From IMG/VR virus record IMGVR_UViG_3300045941_000080, positions 1-42,208 of that record: a stretch of 42,208 bases of DNA; one strand, 5' to 3'. The DNA comes from a virus. The notes under the pieces are model-generated. The model ran no database searches and was not told where the DNA came from. It saw nothing but the letters and a program-made list of their open reading frames with translations. The stretch's first letter is position 1, and each line of letters opens with the position of its first letter. The translations under genes were made by a program, and so were the position numbers. Below, in pieces: positions 28,630-38,210 of the stretch.

Positions 28630-31600
28630 TTACGAGCTTGCCGGCACGATCCGGTAGTAGTGAATGGTGAGGCGGACCTTCCCGGTCGCGGCCGCCGGCG
28701 TGAGGTTCGGCGTGATCACGATCGAGGTCGCCGTCGTGAAGGTCTTCGGTCCCGCGTCCGTCCCGCGATCGCTCGAGCCGAGCGTCGTCGAGACGTCGTC
28801 GGAGAACAGGTTCTGGTTCGCGCCTCCGCCGGCGATCCCGACGTCGAAGGTCGCGGCCGTCGGGATCGCGGTCTCGACGTAGCTCGAGACGCCGAGCGCG
28901 ACGGAGTCGGCCGGGATCTGGATCGAGGACGTCGTCGTCTCCGCGGCCGCGATCGTGAGGAGCTCCGTCACGGAGCCAAACTCGAGCGCCTGGCCGTTGG
29001 CCGCGTTCATCTTGAGGCGGATCGGGAAGGCGCCGGCCTGCTCGATCTCGAGCGCGCGCGAGTCGGTCGCGCCGGCCTTGATCGAATGGTTCACGAGCGA
29101 GAAGAGGCCGTCCGCGTTGCGCGCGATCGTGAACGCCGGGTTCGTCGCGCTCCCGTCCCACATTTGCCCTTGGAAGCCGGTCCTCGCGACCGTGCTCGAG
29201 GCGTTGAAGGCGTTGTCGACGCGAACGAAGGTATCGGCCGCCTGGCTCTTGAGAACGTGCACCATCGCGGAGGCGTCGCCGCCGGTGCCGATCGCGAGCG
29301 CGCCGGTCGATCCCATGAGCCGCGCGAGCTCGGTCCGCGCGCCGGCGCGCGTCGCACTGAGGACGACGTCGCCCTCTTCGGCGCCGGCCGTCGCCGTGCG
29401 GATCCGGCCGGCGACGTAGGCGTACTCCTGCCGCGCGGATCCTCCGTCCAGGAGGCGGAGCGAGACGCCGATCTGGTGCCCGACCGTCGAGTCGTACCTG
29501 GTGATCTGCACGCCGGCGAACGTCGTGCCGGAGGTCGAGTCGATCTCGAAGTCGCCGGCGACGCCCGTGCTCCCGGCGTAGAAGAACGAGGTCCCGCCGG
29601 AGGCGCCGGTCTTCGGCGTGAGGTTACCCGACTGCGGACCGAAGCCGACCTCGCCCAGGATCCAGGAGTTGCCGCCGCCGGAGATCCGCGACTGCTCGAC
29701 CGCGGAGCCGTCGTACACGGCGACGACGCCGACGTCCGAGCCGCTCGAGCCGAGCTCGATCATCGGCGTCTGACTCGTGAAGTTGACGACGCGGAGACCG
29801 TGAGCGGCCGCCGACCAGGCCTTGATCGTGACGGCCGCGGCCGTGCCGGCGGCGTCGTCCGTCGACGTGTTGACGAGCACGCGGCCGAGCGCGTTTAGAC
29901 GCACGACCTCTGCGAGGCCGGCCGCCTTCTTCACGGAGAGGAGGAGGTCGCCTTCCTCCGCGCCGGCCGTGTTCGTCCGGAGACGCGCGGCGACCTGGCC
30001 GAGCGCGACGAGCGTCGGCGCCGAGTTGTTCATGCGGAAGGCGAGGCCGACCTCGTGCGTGACGATGTTGTCGACGCGATCGAGATAGAGCGGTTCCGCG
30101 CGCGTCGCCGCGACGTTCGTGCTCGCGATCGTCGCGACGTTGACGCCGGCGCCGCTGACCGCGAGGCCGGTCGTGACGAGCGCCGTCCCGCCTCCGCTCA
30201 CGTCGAAGATGATCTTCTCGACGCCGGCGGAATCGAACATGCCGATCTTCGCCGCGCCGGTGAGCGAGGCGCCGATCGAGGCGGAGTTACCGCCCGACTC
30301 GAACTTGATTTGAGTCGCCGCGCCGAGCGCGCCGCTCAGGTGGAGCGCGTGTGTCGGGTTCGTCGGCGCCTGGTTGCCGGAGCCGACGCCGATCCCGATC
30401 CCGGCGTTCGTGACCGTGAGGCGGATCCGCCTCGAGACGCCGGCGTCGAGGAGGCCGACGATCCAGTCGCCGGCCTGGAGCGATCCCGCGCTCGTTGCGT
30501 TGCGGATCTTCGCGGCCGTGTACGCATACTCGACGCGCGCCGGCTGGTCGTCCTGGAGGAACCATCCGATCCCGCCGGATCGCCCGACGGTGTTATCGAG
30601 GCGCGAGAGGCGGAGGAGCGCGATCGAGCTCGTCGTGTTCTCGTCCGTCTCGATCGTCATCGCGCGGCCGCCAGAGAGGCCGCCGGCCGTCGCGTTCTTG
30701 ACGTAGAGCGGATCGAGGCCGCTCGGCGACGGGCTCGAGCCGAGACCGATCCCGACGACCGTGAACGGAGTCGCGACCGGCGTATGGTTGCCGACGTAGA
30801 TCGCGGCGCCTGGGATCCCGCCGAAGATCCGCGTCGCGAACCATCCGGCCGTGTCGCCGACGTCGAGGAAGTCGTTCCCTCCGGAGAGCGTCCACTTCGC
30901 CATGTTCCGTTGTGCGCCGGAGAGGAGCGTTTGTGTCTTGACCTGGTCGAAGACAGCGACGGAGATCGTCTGCGTCGTCGTCCCGTTCGCCTGGACGGCG
31001 AAGCCGACGGTCCCGTCCTCCTTGAGGCACTCGAAGATGTTCCCCGTCTGATCTGGTCCGCCGCGGAGCGTGAGCACGCGCGTCGTCCCGCCGAAGCCGA
31101 GAATGTATTCCGTGTAACCGGCGAAGAGCCGGTGCCCCGCGAGGAGCGAGTCGACCTGGCGCGCGAGGCGCGTGAAGACGTCGCGAATGTCGACGTCGCC
31201 TGGCGAGAGCTCCGGGAGTCCAAGGTTCGCGGTGAAGTCGACGCCGACCAGGTACGGAAGCGCCGTGTCGAGCGCCTTCAATCCGGTGTAACCAGACGAG
31301 AGCGCGAAGTGCTTGTCGTCCTGGACGGAGGCGATCTGGAACCAGGCCGACTCTCCCTGGAACTTGAAGAGCTTCCCCGCCCACGATCCGGTGATACCGC
31401 CGTTCGTGAGCTCGACCGCGGCCGTCCCGTACTTGTTCGTCGTCGGCGCCTGCACGCCGAGCGCGGAGTCGGCGACGTTGTAGACGAAGCCGTCGGTCGT
31501 CGTGTTGTCGGAGAGCTCGCCGATCAGAAACTTCGGCCCCGACGGGTTGCCGATCTTCGAGGCGTAGAACTTCCGCTTCGTCGTGCCGGCCGGTCCGAGC

Positions 31601-31818
31601 GGCGCGTCGTCGAGCGTGACCGTCTTCGCGCTCGTCGAGATCGTGATCAAGACGTCGGCGCCGCATAGCGTCTCGCCGCCGAAGGCGTTGACGAACGTCA
31701 TCGCGACGCGGTGATCGCCGACGTCGACGTTGCCGGCGCCGCCGACGACGAAGGCCGGCGGAGTATTCGGCGGCGCGAGCGAGGCGACCTTCGCGTTGCC
31801 GATGAGGTACTGGCTCAT
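28630..31818 (-). CDS. Large repetitive fibre-like virion protein
   Basis: 1062 residues. N-terminal 120 residues contain an immunoglobulin-like strand set (DHRVAMTFVNAFGGETLCGA). From about residue 370 to 850 at least three diverged copies of a roughly 100-residue module recur, each with an R-x-D...VGxxxG motif, a YAYxAxxIR or VAARLR segment, AGAEEGD and a GxxxI end. The C-terminus is beta-rich. It is the best candidate for a side fibre or host-recognition fibre. No catalytic motif is seen. Confidence 0.7.
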   Translation of the reverse strand: MSQYLIGNAKVASLAPPNTPPAFVVGGAGNVDVGDHRVAMTFVNAFGGETLCGADVLITISTSAKTVTLDDAPLGPAGTTKRKFYASKIGNPSGPKFLIGELSDNTTTDGFVYNVADSALGVQAPTTNKYGTAAVELTNGGITGSWAGKLFKFQGESAWFQIASVQDDKHFALSSGYTGLKALDTALPYLVGVDFTANLGLPELSPGDVDIRDVFTRLARQVDSLLAGHRLFAGYTEYILGFGGTTRVLTLRGGPDQTGNIFECLKEDGTVGFAVQANGTTTQTISVAVFDQVKTQTLLSGAQRNMAKWTLSGGNDFLDVGDTAGWFATRIFGGIPGAAIYVGNHTPVATPFTVVGIGLGSSPSPSGLDPLYVKNATAGGLSGGRAMTIETDENTTSSIALLRLSRLDNTVGRSGGIGWFLQDDQPARVEYAYTAAKIRNATSAGSLQAGDWIVGLLDAGVSRRIRLTVTNAGIGIGVGSGNQAPTNPTHALHLSGALGAATQIKFESGGNSASIGASLTGAAKIGMFDSAGVEKIIFDVSGGGTALVTTGLAVSGAGVNVATIASTNVAATRAEPLYLDRVDNIVTHEVGLAFRMNNSAPTLVALGQVAARLRTNTAGAEEGDLLLSVKKAAGLAEVVRLNALGRVLVNTSTDDAAGTAAAVTIKAWSAAAHGLRVVNFTSQTPMIELGSSGSDVGVVAVYDGSAVEQSRISGGGNSWILGEVGFGPQSGNLTPKTGASGGTSFFYAGSTGVAGDFEIDSTSGTTFAGVQITRYDSTVGHQIGVSLRLLDGGSARQEYAYVAGRIRTATAGAEEGDVVLSATRAGARTELARLMGSTGALAIGTGGDASAMVHVLKSQAADTFVRVDNAFNASSTVARTGFQGQMWDGSATNPAFTIARNADGLFSLVNHSIKAGATDSRALEIEQAGAFPIRLKMNAANGQALEFGSVTELLTIAAAETTTSSIQIPADSVALGVSSYVETAIPTAATFDVGIAGGGANQNLFSDDVSTTLGSSDRGTDAGPKTFTTATSIVITPNLTPAAATGKVRLTIHYYRIVPASS

Positions 31819-31828
31819 GCGTGGCTCC

Positions 31829-32920
31829 CTATGCCATCCGTCGGAAGAGCTCGCCGACGATCTCGTCGATAAGCCGCTGGTCGGTGAGGTCGAGGCCGGA
31901 CGGGTTCGCCTTCGTCGGGAAGCGAGGTCCCGCGAAGGCGATCACGTACCGAATGAGATCCGCGCCGGCGGAGACGTCGTCCTCGGCCCCGATCGATGGG
32001 ACGCCCGTCCCTTGCGGTGTTGGATCGTCGCCCATCGCGTCGACGTTGAATCCCTCGAGGTTGAAGTTTCCGTTCGAGTAGACATGCGTCCTCTTGTCAG
32101 CGAGGAGCGGATGCCCGTCGACGGGCTCCGTGACGAGGTCCTGATAGTCGTCGCCTTTGTTGGTCGCGTATCCGTAGTTGCGCCGGTAGTTGACGCGCGC
32201 GCCCTTCTGGATGTACGTCCCGACGCCCTTCTTCCATCCCCACCGCACGTTGTTGACGAAGTCGAGCGTGAGCTCGCCGGCCGGAACGGCGCCGCCGGCG
32301 TCGTCCTCTTTCACTTGCGGATTCCTGCTCAGACTGCCGTGATAGAGGTTGTGGTGCGCGGTGAGGTTCCTCACGTTGTAGGCGATCAAGCTGTTCTTCA
32401 CGAGGTCGCCCTTACCCAGGATGTTCCAGCACAGCGTCCCGTCGTGGCTGAACCGGAGCGGCTGACCGCTGAATCCGCTCACGTCGCAATTCCCGTCCTG
32501 GGAGTTGAACGCGGAGCAATGGTCGAGCACGAAGTTGTGCATCCCGTCGAAGAACTGGAAGCCGTCGCCGCTCTGGACGATCAGCGGATCCTGCGAGTCG
32601 CGGACGCGGATCCCGCGGATGATCACGTCATGGCATCCGTGCGTCACGTCGCCGCGGAACGACATACCGCGGTTGCGGAGCGTGATCCCAGGCGCCGGCG
32701 CGGTGAAGCCGTTGATCGTGACGTGGTGCCCGAATTGGAAGAGGAAGTCGGAGAGCACGATATCGCCGGCGACGTCGAAGACGATCGTCCGGTTCCCCGC
32801 GCTCATGGCCTCGCGGAGCGAGCCGGCGCCGGAGTTGTTGAGGTTCGTTACGTGCACGATCGCCTGGCCGTCTCCGCCTGGCGTCGCCTGGCCGTATCCG
32901 CCGAAAGGGTACTGTCCCAT
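31829..32920 (-). CDS. Pectate-lyase-like (PL1-type parallel beta-helix) tail protein
   Basis: 363 residues from the ATG in TGATG overlap. The sequence GGYGQATPGGDGQAIVHVTN, NNSGAGSLREAM, RTIVFDVAGDI, VTINGFTAPAPGITL and DVIIRGIRVRD is the classic N-terminal half of pectate lyase/PL1 proteins, followed by DHCSAFNSQDGNCDVSG and LIAYN, AHHNLYHGSLSRNP strands. No signal peptide. In a tail operon it is likely a depolymerase for a capsular or matrix polysaccharide; the substrate need not be pectin. Confidence 0.8.
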   Translation of the reverse strand: MGQYPFGGYGQATPGGDGQAIVHVTNLNNSGAGSLREAMSAGNRTIVFDVAGDIVLSDFLFQFGHHVTINGFTAPAPGITLRNRGMSFRGDVTHGCHDVIIRGIRVRDSQDPLIVQSGDGFQFFDGMHNFVLDHCSAFNSQDGNCDVSGFSGQPLRFSHDGTLCWNILGKGDLVKNSLIAYNVRNLTAHHNLYHGSLSRNPQVKEDDAGGAVPAGELTLDFVNNVRWGWKKGVGTYIQKGARVNYRRNYGYATNKGDDYQDLVTEPVDGHPLLADKRTHVYSNGNFNLEGFNVDAMGDDPTPQGTGVPSIGAEDDVSAGADLIRYVIAFAGPRFPTKANPSGLDLTDQRLIDEIVGELFRRMA

Positions 32921-33117
32921 CAGACGAGACCCTTCTCCGCGAGCAAATTCGGATGGTAGCCAGTGCGCGCGACGCACTCGTCGACGATCCGGAGGTTCTC
33001 GTCCCGGAGGATCGACGGATAGAGCGTGCCGACCATGTCCTTCGAGAGCTCGACGTTCGCGACGTAGCGATCGCGGAGCTCGAGGAGCGTCGCCGCGGCG
33101 ATCTGCTCGGCCGTCAT
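32920..33117 (-). CDS. Small helical protein
   Basis: 65 residues; ATG overlaps the previous stop (ATGA) and its stop overlaps the lyase ATG (TGATG). Helical (AAATLLELRDRYVANVELSK). It could be an assembly partner of the lyase. No family is recognised. Confidence 0.6.
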   Translation of the reverse strand: MTAEQIAAATLLELRDRYVANVELSKDMVGTLYPSILRDENLRIVDECVARTGYHPNLLAEKGLV

Positions 33118-33464
33118 GCGTCGTCCTCGCCGGGAAGGTCCAGGTACTCGAGGCCGTCGAAGAGGAACGGCCGGAGCACGAGGCAGAGCTCGCCGTCGAA
33201 CGTGACGCCGCCAGGCACGAGGCGGACGTACGGCCTCGATGCACCCGCGGCCATGGCCGCCGCGACGTACCGCTTCACGAAGCGATCGCCGGCCTCCTTC
33301 GTGATCATGTAGACGCGGCCGGGGTGTTCCTCGCAGAGCGCGTGCTCGAATGGACAGGCCTGCGGCGTGAAGTCGAGCTCGCTCGTCCCCCAGACGTTGA
33401 CGCTCTCGTACACGTAGACCTCGGGATCGTCTTCCTTCGGCACGAAGAGGACGTATCCCCACAC
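33114..33464 (-). CDS. Hypothetical late protein
   Basis: 116 residues from a GTG seven bases after the previous stop. Mixed alpha/beta with three cysteines; includes YVLFVPKEDDPEVYVYES, VYMITKEAGDRFVKRYVAAA and a C-terminal acidic end. The start is uncertain because no strong Shine-Dalgarno is seen. No family is recognised. Confidence 0.55.
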   Translation of the reverse strand: MWGYVLFVPKEDDPEVYVYESVNVWGTSELDFTPQACPFEHALCEEHPGRVYMITKEAGDRFVKRYVAAAMAAGASRPYVRLVPGGVTFDGELCLVLRPFLFDGLEYLDLPGEDDA

Positions 33465-33471
33465 GCCGCGA

Positions 33472-33831
33472 TCACCAGAGCGCGAGCCGCACAGTCCCGC
33501 GGACGGGCTCGTCGTTCGTCGGGTTGATCGCGCGCACGACGACGCGCTCCGCGTCGACGTGCTCGAGGTACGCGACCGCGGCGCCGGCGCCGGCAAGCTG
33601 CCACTGGACGCACGGGATCACGCCGAGCCGGTGCTCGAGCACGGCGCGGCCGTCCTCGAGGTCGACGCGCGCCGTCATCATGTCGACGCGGCCGGCCGCC
33701 GGCGGCGTGAGGAGGCTCGGCGGACACGCACACACGCGCTCGGGCGCCGGCGCCGCGCGAGGAGCTCGAGGAAGCGTGACGAGTGAAGCGAGACCGGCGA
33801 GGCCGGCCAGGAACGAACGACGTCCGAGCAT
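33472..33831 (-). CDS. Tat-signal protein with a tail-fibre-type C-terminal domain
   Basis: 119 residues from ATG with AGGAGG upstream. The N-terminus GRRSFLAGLAGLASLVTLPR is a twin-arginine signal. After a linker with CAC, the last 55 residues (HRLGVIPCVQWQL ... NPTNDEPVRGTVRLALW) match the layout of the last 55 residues of the TipJ protein encoded next to it. A Tat signal is unusual for a tail-operon product. Confidence 0.65.
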   Translation of the reverse strand: MLGRRSFLAGLAGLASLVTLPRAPRAAPAPERVCACPPSLLTPPAAGRVDMMTARVDLEDGRAVLEHRLGVIPCVQWQLAGAGAAVAYLEHVDAERVVVRAINPTNDEPVRGTVRLALW

Positions 33832-33842
33832 GGAGGTCCTCC

Positions 33843-36800
33843 TCACCAATACTTGAAGACGAGCGTCCCGATCGCGAAGATCGGCGCCGACGGATGCGAG
33901 AGCGCGACGGTAAACTTCGTCTCGTCGCACTCGTAGAGCCAGGTGCAGAAGGTTCCGTTCTGGTGGATCCATTGCCACGTCACGAGCGGGATGAATCCCA
34001 GGTTGTGCGTGAACGTGACGAGGTTCTGGCCGTTGACGCTCGCGACCGCGATGTTCACGTTCTGGCGGAGCGAGGTCGTGATCGAGCCAGGCGTGACGGT
34101 GCGGCCGTTGATCGCGAGGTTGTCGATCGCGGCGTTCTTGACCGCGAGGTTCTTGATCTTCGCCTCGTCGATCGCGGCGAACTTGATATGGACGGAGTCG
34201 ATCTCGCCCTCGCCCAGGTTGAAGCCTTTGATCGCGGCGAAGGCGATCTCCGCGAACGTGATCGTCGCCTTCTTGATCTTCGAGTTGTCGACGGCCTCGT
34301 TCTTGATATGGACGTTGTCGATCGTCCCGTCCTTGAGGTGGAACGAGTCGATGATCGCGTGCGCGATCTGCGCGGATCCCGTGATGAGGACCTGGTTCGC
34401 GATGAGTTGGGCGGCGCCGATCGTGTTCGCGAGAATGTCTTGACCGTGGACCGTCGCCTTCCCGAAGGTGACGACCATGTTCCGGCCGCCGTTGTAGACG
34501 GCCATGGTCGCGCGACCGACGACGATCGCCGCGACCGGATCGGCGATCGCGTCGAAGTGACCAGCGCCGAGTAGCCACGAGATAAAGAGCGTGCCGCCCG
34601 TCCACGTCGCGGAGCCGGCCGTGATCGCGGTCGTCCGGATGTTGTTGTCGTCGTCGACGTCGGCGAGCGTGCCGGCCGTCCACGAGATCACGTTCGTCGC
34701 CTCGTCGAACGAGAAGACGATCCCCGTCACCTGGATATCGCGCTGGAAGAAGCGGAAGACCTCGGCCGCGCTCTTTGGGATGATCTCGACGATCACCGAG
34801 CCGATCCCTTCGCCGAAGGCGTCGAACGGGACGACCTGGAGGTAGTACGTCGTCCCGTGCGCCAGGTCGGGAATGATCACGCTCCGCTGCACCGGCGAGC
34901 GTCGATCGAACTCCTCGAGCGGAGGATTGATCGGCGAGACGCGCACGAGGTAGCTCTCGAAGTCGTGATCCGTCGGCGAGAACGCGGTCCAGTCCGCGAT
35001 CGCCGCGTCGACGAGCGGCGTCACGACCGGCGCGATCTGGCTCATGTCCGGCGCCGGATTCTGCACGACGAGGATCGCCGGCTCGCGCGAGACGGAGCCG
35101 TCGTGCGATCGCGCCCAGACGCGGATCTCGATCGACCGGCTCGGCCCGTTCGGCCGATGGTCCTCGACGTTCATTTCCCATGAGTACGTGTAGCCAGGCG
35201 TCTGCGTGTAAACGCCCCAACGCCGGAGGACGCCGCCGGTCCAGATCTGGACGACGTAGTCCCGGATTGAAGCGTCCTGCGTCATGTCGTCTTCGGCCGG
35301 TCCGACGCCTGGGTTGAGCGTGACCGCGTTCCAGATCCATTTCGCGTCGCGGCCGAAGAAGTCTGTGTCGTTCGGGTTGTCCGTGACGGGATTCGCCAAG
35401 CGGAGGCCCGTCACGATCGGCGGACCGAAGCGCGGGATCTGGCCGGCGATCACCGCGGCGTAGCCGTTCGGCGTCGGGATCAGGTCGTAGAAGGTGCCGA
35501 TCGGCGGATTCGGAATCTCGACGCCGGTGATGTAGACCCATCCGCTCGCGCGGTTCGTCGCCGACACGGTCTGGACGCGAAGGTCGTACGTGCGGCCGGC
35601 CTCGAGCGGCGCGTACACGATCTCTTGAAACTCCGCGGAGACCGGCGTCGCCGGCGTCCACGGGATCGCGGCGCCGCTCAGGCGATACCCTCCCTCGACG
35701 CGCGCGCCGACGATCGGGACGGTCGTCTGCGGGATCGTGAAGTGAAGCGTCGCCGTCGCGCCGAGCGTGCCCTGGACCGTGCGGAAGGCGGAGATCCCGC
35801 GCGAGGCGAGGCCGTCCGGCCGCGGCGCCGGCGGGATCTGGAGCTCTGGCGGGAGCGTGATCTGGGGATCGTACGGAGGCACGGGCCCCGTGTCGGCGTT
35901 GTAGACGCCTGGCGCGTAATCGACCATGACGATCCGCGCCGCGAGATCGCGGAGCATTTCGATCCGGATGATGATCCCGTCGATCGTCTCGCTCGTGAGC
36001 GTGCCGAAGGAGAAGAGATCGTCCGGCGCCGGATTGCTGCCGACCGGGACCGCGCTCGAGAACGTGAACGTCGAGAACGTGCCGGCGACGGTGACGACCT
36101 GGCGCGCGACGATCACGCCGTCGCTCGAGCGCCGGTACTTGATCCCGTAGCTCCCGGCCGTCATCGTCATTGGCTCGTCGACGGTGACGGTCGTCGCCTG
36201 GCCGGAGCCGTTGACGGTGATGCTCTTCACGCGGCCGCCTCCCTGGCCGAAGAGCGGGACGTCGTGCGAGAAGGCGATCCGGTCGCCGCGCGTGTTCTGC
36301 AAATGCTCGACGTCGACCTCGAACTCATGGATCTCCGGCCGGAGGTACGCGGCCGCCAGGTGGTAGCGCGCGAGCTTGTGCACGAGCTCGGGTTCCGTGC
36401 ATCCGATGAATTGCACGGCCTCGAACTTCGAGGCCGCGATCAGGCCGCCGGAGCCGTCCGCGTTGTAGCCGTCCCAATACACGAAGCGTTCGCCGAGTTG
36501 CCACTGGTCATCCGGCGAAATGAATTGCGCGCGGACCGCGTGCGGAAGATCGCGGAAGGCCTTCGTGCCGCGATAGTTGCGCGTGTTGCGCTGGTTATAG
36601 AGGCCGACGGGAATTGACTGCGGGACGTCGCGCACGACGCCGAAGCGGCCGTCGACGGTGCCGACGGTCGCGCGCCCGATCGCGCAGATCTGGTCCGCGA
36701 TCATCTTGACCGTGCTCTTCTGTTCGACGACGAAGTCGAAGGTCCGCTCCGTCGTCACACAGTCGCCGTGCCAGGCCTCGATCGCGGTGAGGTCGAGCCG

Positions 36801-38210
36801 CGGATCCGGGAGCGCGCGGGCGTTGCCGTTGCCCTGGAGGACGTGACGATAGAGCGAGGCCGGATTCCGCGTCGCGCGCGTGATCCAGGAGAGCGTCCCG
36901 GCGTCGTAGTCCGGGACGATCGACGTCGCGATCAGGTTGAGCGAGTCGATCACTCCATTGAGCCGGTCCGTCGCCTTGATCCGCATGGCGATTACGGCGA
37001 GGCCGGCGGAGATCATCGCCGCGGAGATCGGCGGGACGCTCTTGATCGAGCGGATCGTCGTCCACACGGCGATATTGAAGATCGGCGCGCGGGAGTCGGC
37101 GTTGAGCTCGGCGCCTCCGTCAAGCTGCCGGACGGCGACGTCGTATTGATCGCGGATCACGGTCCAGCGGATCCCGTGCCGGATCGTCGCCGCGCGGTTG
37201 TCGACGAAGGCGCCGCCGACGTTCGTCCAGGCGCCGCCACTCGTCGGACGGTAGAGGACCTCGATCGTCGCGGCCGCGTGGAGCTTGTTCCCCTGGAGAT
37301 CGAATTGAACGAGGCCTTGCGGCCAGACGAAGTCGACGGAGATCTCGTCCGTGTCCGGCTCCGTCGTGCGAATGCTCTGCACGCCGTCGCCGAGCGAGAC
37401 GGAGAGCTCTTCCTGGACGACGGTGTTCGTGTAGAGCGTGACCGGCGTATCGCCTGGGAGGCCTTGACGGATCTCGAGCTCGACGTCCGGGAGGTTCGCG
37501 ACGAGCGTCTCGCCGATCTTGAGCGACTCGATCGCGACGGGGCCCTTGAGCACGAAGAGGAGGCGGAGGTATTGATCCGAGCCGACGAGCTCGGTGTACG
37601 GAAGCGCGCCGTACGGCGGATAGATCAGGTGCCGGCCAAGGACCTCCGGCACGGTGCCGTAGAGGTTCGCCTGGTTGCGCGCGCCGGTGATGCTGAATAC
37701 CGGCTGGTCGAGCGTCCCGCCGGCGTTCTCCTTGATCTTCGGCATCTGCGGCGGAGGCATGAGCAAGGACGTGATGCCGCCGACGAGCATCCCGATCCCC
37801 ATCGTGATCAGCGGCGTCCCGATGCCGTACCCGAAGACCGCGAGCACGACGCCGACGACGATCATGATCACGCCGAGAATGATCTGGAAGATGCCCTTGT
37901 TGTCGTCGCCGCCTCCGCCGGCCGGCAACGCGCGGAGGAAGACGTAATGCCCTGCGCGCGGCCGCACGCGCGCCCACCACTCGCGCGGCACACGCGCGCC
38001 GTCGATCGTCGCCGTCGCGCCGGCCCACTCGTCTAAACGCACTTCGTCGGCGATCGCCGCGAGCGTGAGGCCTTCGGGGATCTCGAGGTCCTCCGCCTCG
38101 AGCGAGAACGGGCTCCGAAGGACGCGAACGTGGACGTAGCCGACGAGGACCTGGTCGTCGACGAGCTCGGCCTCGACGGTGCGCGGAGCGAGCGCGGTCG
38201 AGGTCGTCAC
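33843..38210 (-). CDS. TipJ-family tail tip attachment (host specificity) protein
   Basis: 1455 residues from a GTG overlapping the NlpC/P60 stop. A 100-residue N-terminal part is followed by hydrophobic helices at about 106-151 (FQIILGVIMIVVGVVLAVFG, TPLITMGIGMLVGGITSLLM), typical of TipJ proteins, then PVFSITGARNQANLYGTVPE and YLRLLFVLKGP. The middle resembles lambda J-like fold domains, with fibronectin-type regions after residue 700. Near residue 1270 a run of short repeats (DNVHIKNEAVDNSKIKKATI and similar) precedes a knob domain. It forms the distal end of the tail and contacts the receptor. Confidence 0.9.
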   Translation of the reverse strand: MTTSTALAPRTVEAELVDDQVLVGYVHVRVLRSPFSLEAEDLEIPEGLTLAAIADEVRLDEWAGATATIDGARVPREWWARVRPRAGHYVFLRALPAGGGGDDNKGIFQIILGVIMIVVGVVLAVFGYGIGTPLITMGIGMLVGGITSLLMPPPQMPKIKENAGGTLDQPVFSITGARNQANLYGTVPEVLGRHLIYPPYGALPYTELVGSDQYLRLLFVLKGPVAIESLKIGETLVANLPDVELEIRQGLPGDTPVTLYTNTVVQEELSVSLGDGVQSIRTTEPDTDEISVDFVWPQGLVQFDLQGNKLHAAATIEVLYRPTSGGAWTNVGGAFVDNRAATIRHGIRWTVIRDQYDVAVRQLDGGAELNADSRAPIFNIAVWTTIRSIKSVPPISAAMISAGLAVIAMRIKATDRLNGVIDSLNLIATSIVPDYDAGTLSWITRATRNPASLYRHVLQGNGNARALPDPRLDLTAIEAWHGDCVTTERTFDFVVEQKSTVKMIADQICAIGRATVGTVDGRFGVVRDVPQSIPVGLYNQRNTRNYRGTKAFRDLPHAVRAQFISPDDQWQLGERFVYWDGYNADGSGGLIAASKFEAVQFIGCTEPELVHKLARYHLAAAYLRPEIHEFEVDVEHLQNTRGDRIAFSHDVPLFGQGGGRVKSITVNGSGQATTVTVDEPMTMTAGSYGIKYRRSSDGVIVARQVVTVAGTFSTFTFSSAVPVGSNPAPDDLFSFGTLTSETIDGIIIRIEMLRDLAARIVMVDYAPGVYNADTGPVPPYDPQITLPPELQIPPAPRPDGLASRGISAFRTVQGTLGATATLHFTIPQTTVPIVGARVEGGYRLSGAAIPWTPATPVSAEFQEIVYAPLEAGRTYDLRVQTVSATNRASGWVYITGVEIPNPPIGTFYDLIPTPNGYAAVIAGQIPRFGPPIVTGLRLANPVTDNPNDTDFFGRDAKWIWNAVTLNPGVGPAEDDMTQDASIRDYVVQIWTGGVLRRWGVYTQTPGYTYSWEMNVEDHRPNGPSRSIEIRVWARSHDGSVSREPAILVVQNPAPDMSQIAPVVTPLVDAAIADWTAFSPTDHDFESYLVRVSPINPPLEEFDRRSPVQRSVIIPDLAHGTTYYLQVVPFDAFGEGIGSVIVEIIPKSAAEVFRFFQRDIQVTGIVFSFDEATNVISWTAGTLADVDDDNNIRTTAITAGSATWTGGTLFISWLLGAGHFDAIADPVAAIVVGRATMAVYNGGRNMVVTFGKATVHGQDILANTIGAAQLIANQVLITGSAQIAHAIIDSFHLKDGTIDNVHIKNEAVDNSKIKKATITFAEIAFAAIKGFNLGEGEIDSVHIKFAAIDEAKIKNLAVKNAAIDNLAINGRTVTPGSITTSLRQNVNIAVASVNGQNLVTFTHNLGFIPLVTWQWIHQNGTFCTWLYECDETKFTVALSHPSAPIFAIGTLVFKYW

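Noticed and set aside
28660-32959. Plus-strand frames of 400-540 codons opposite the fibre-like and lyase genes
   Set aside because: Antisense of strongly supported structural genes; no signal peptides, motifs or ribosome sites.
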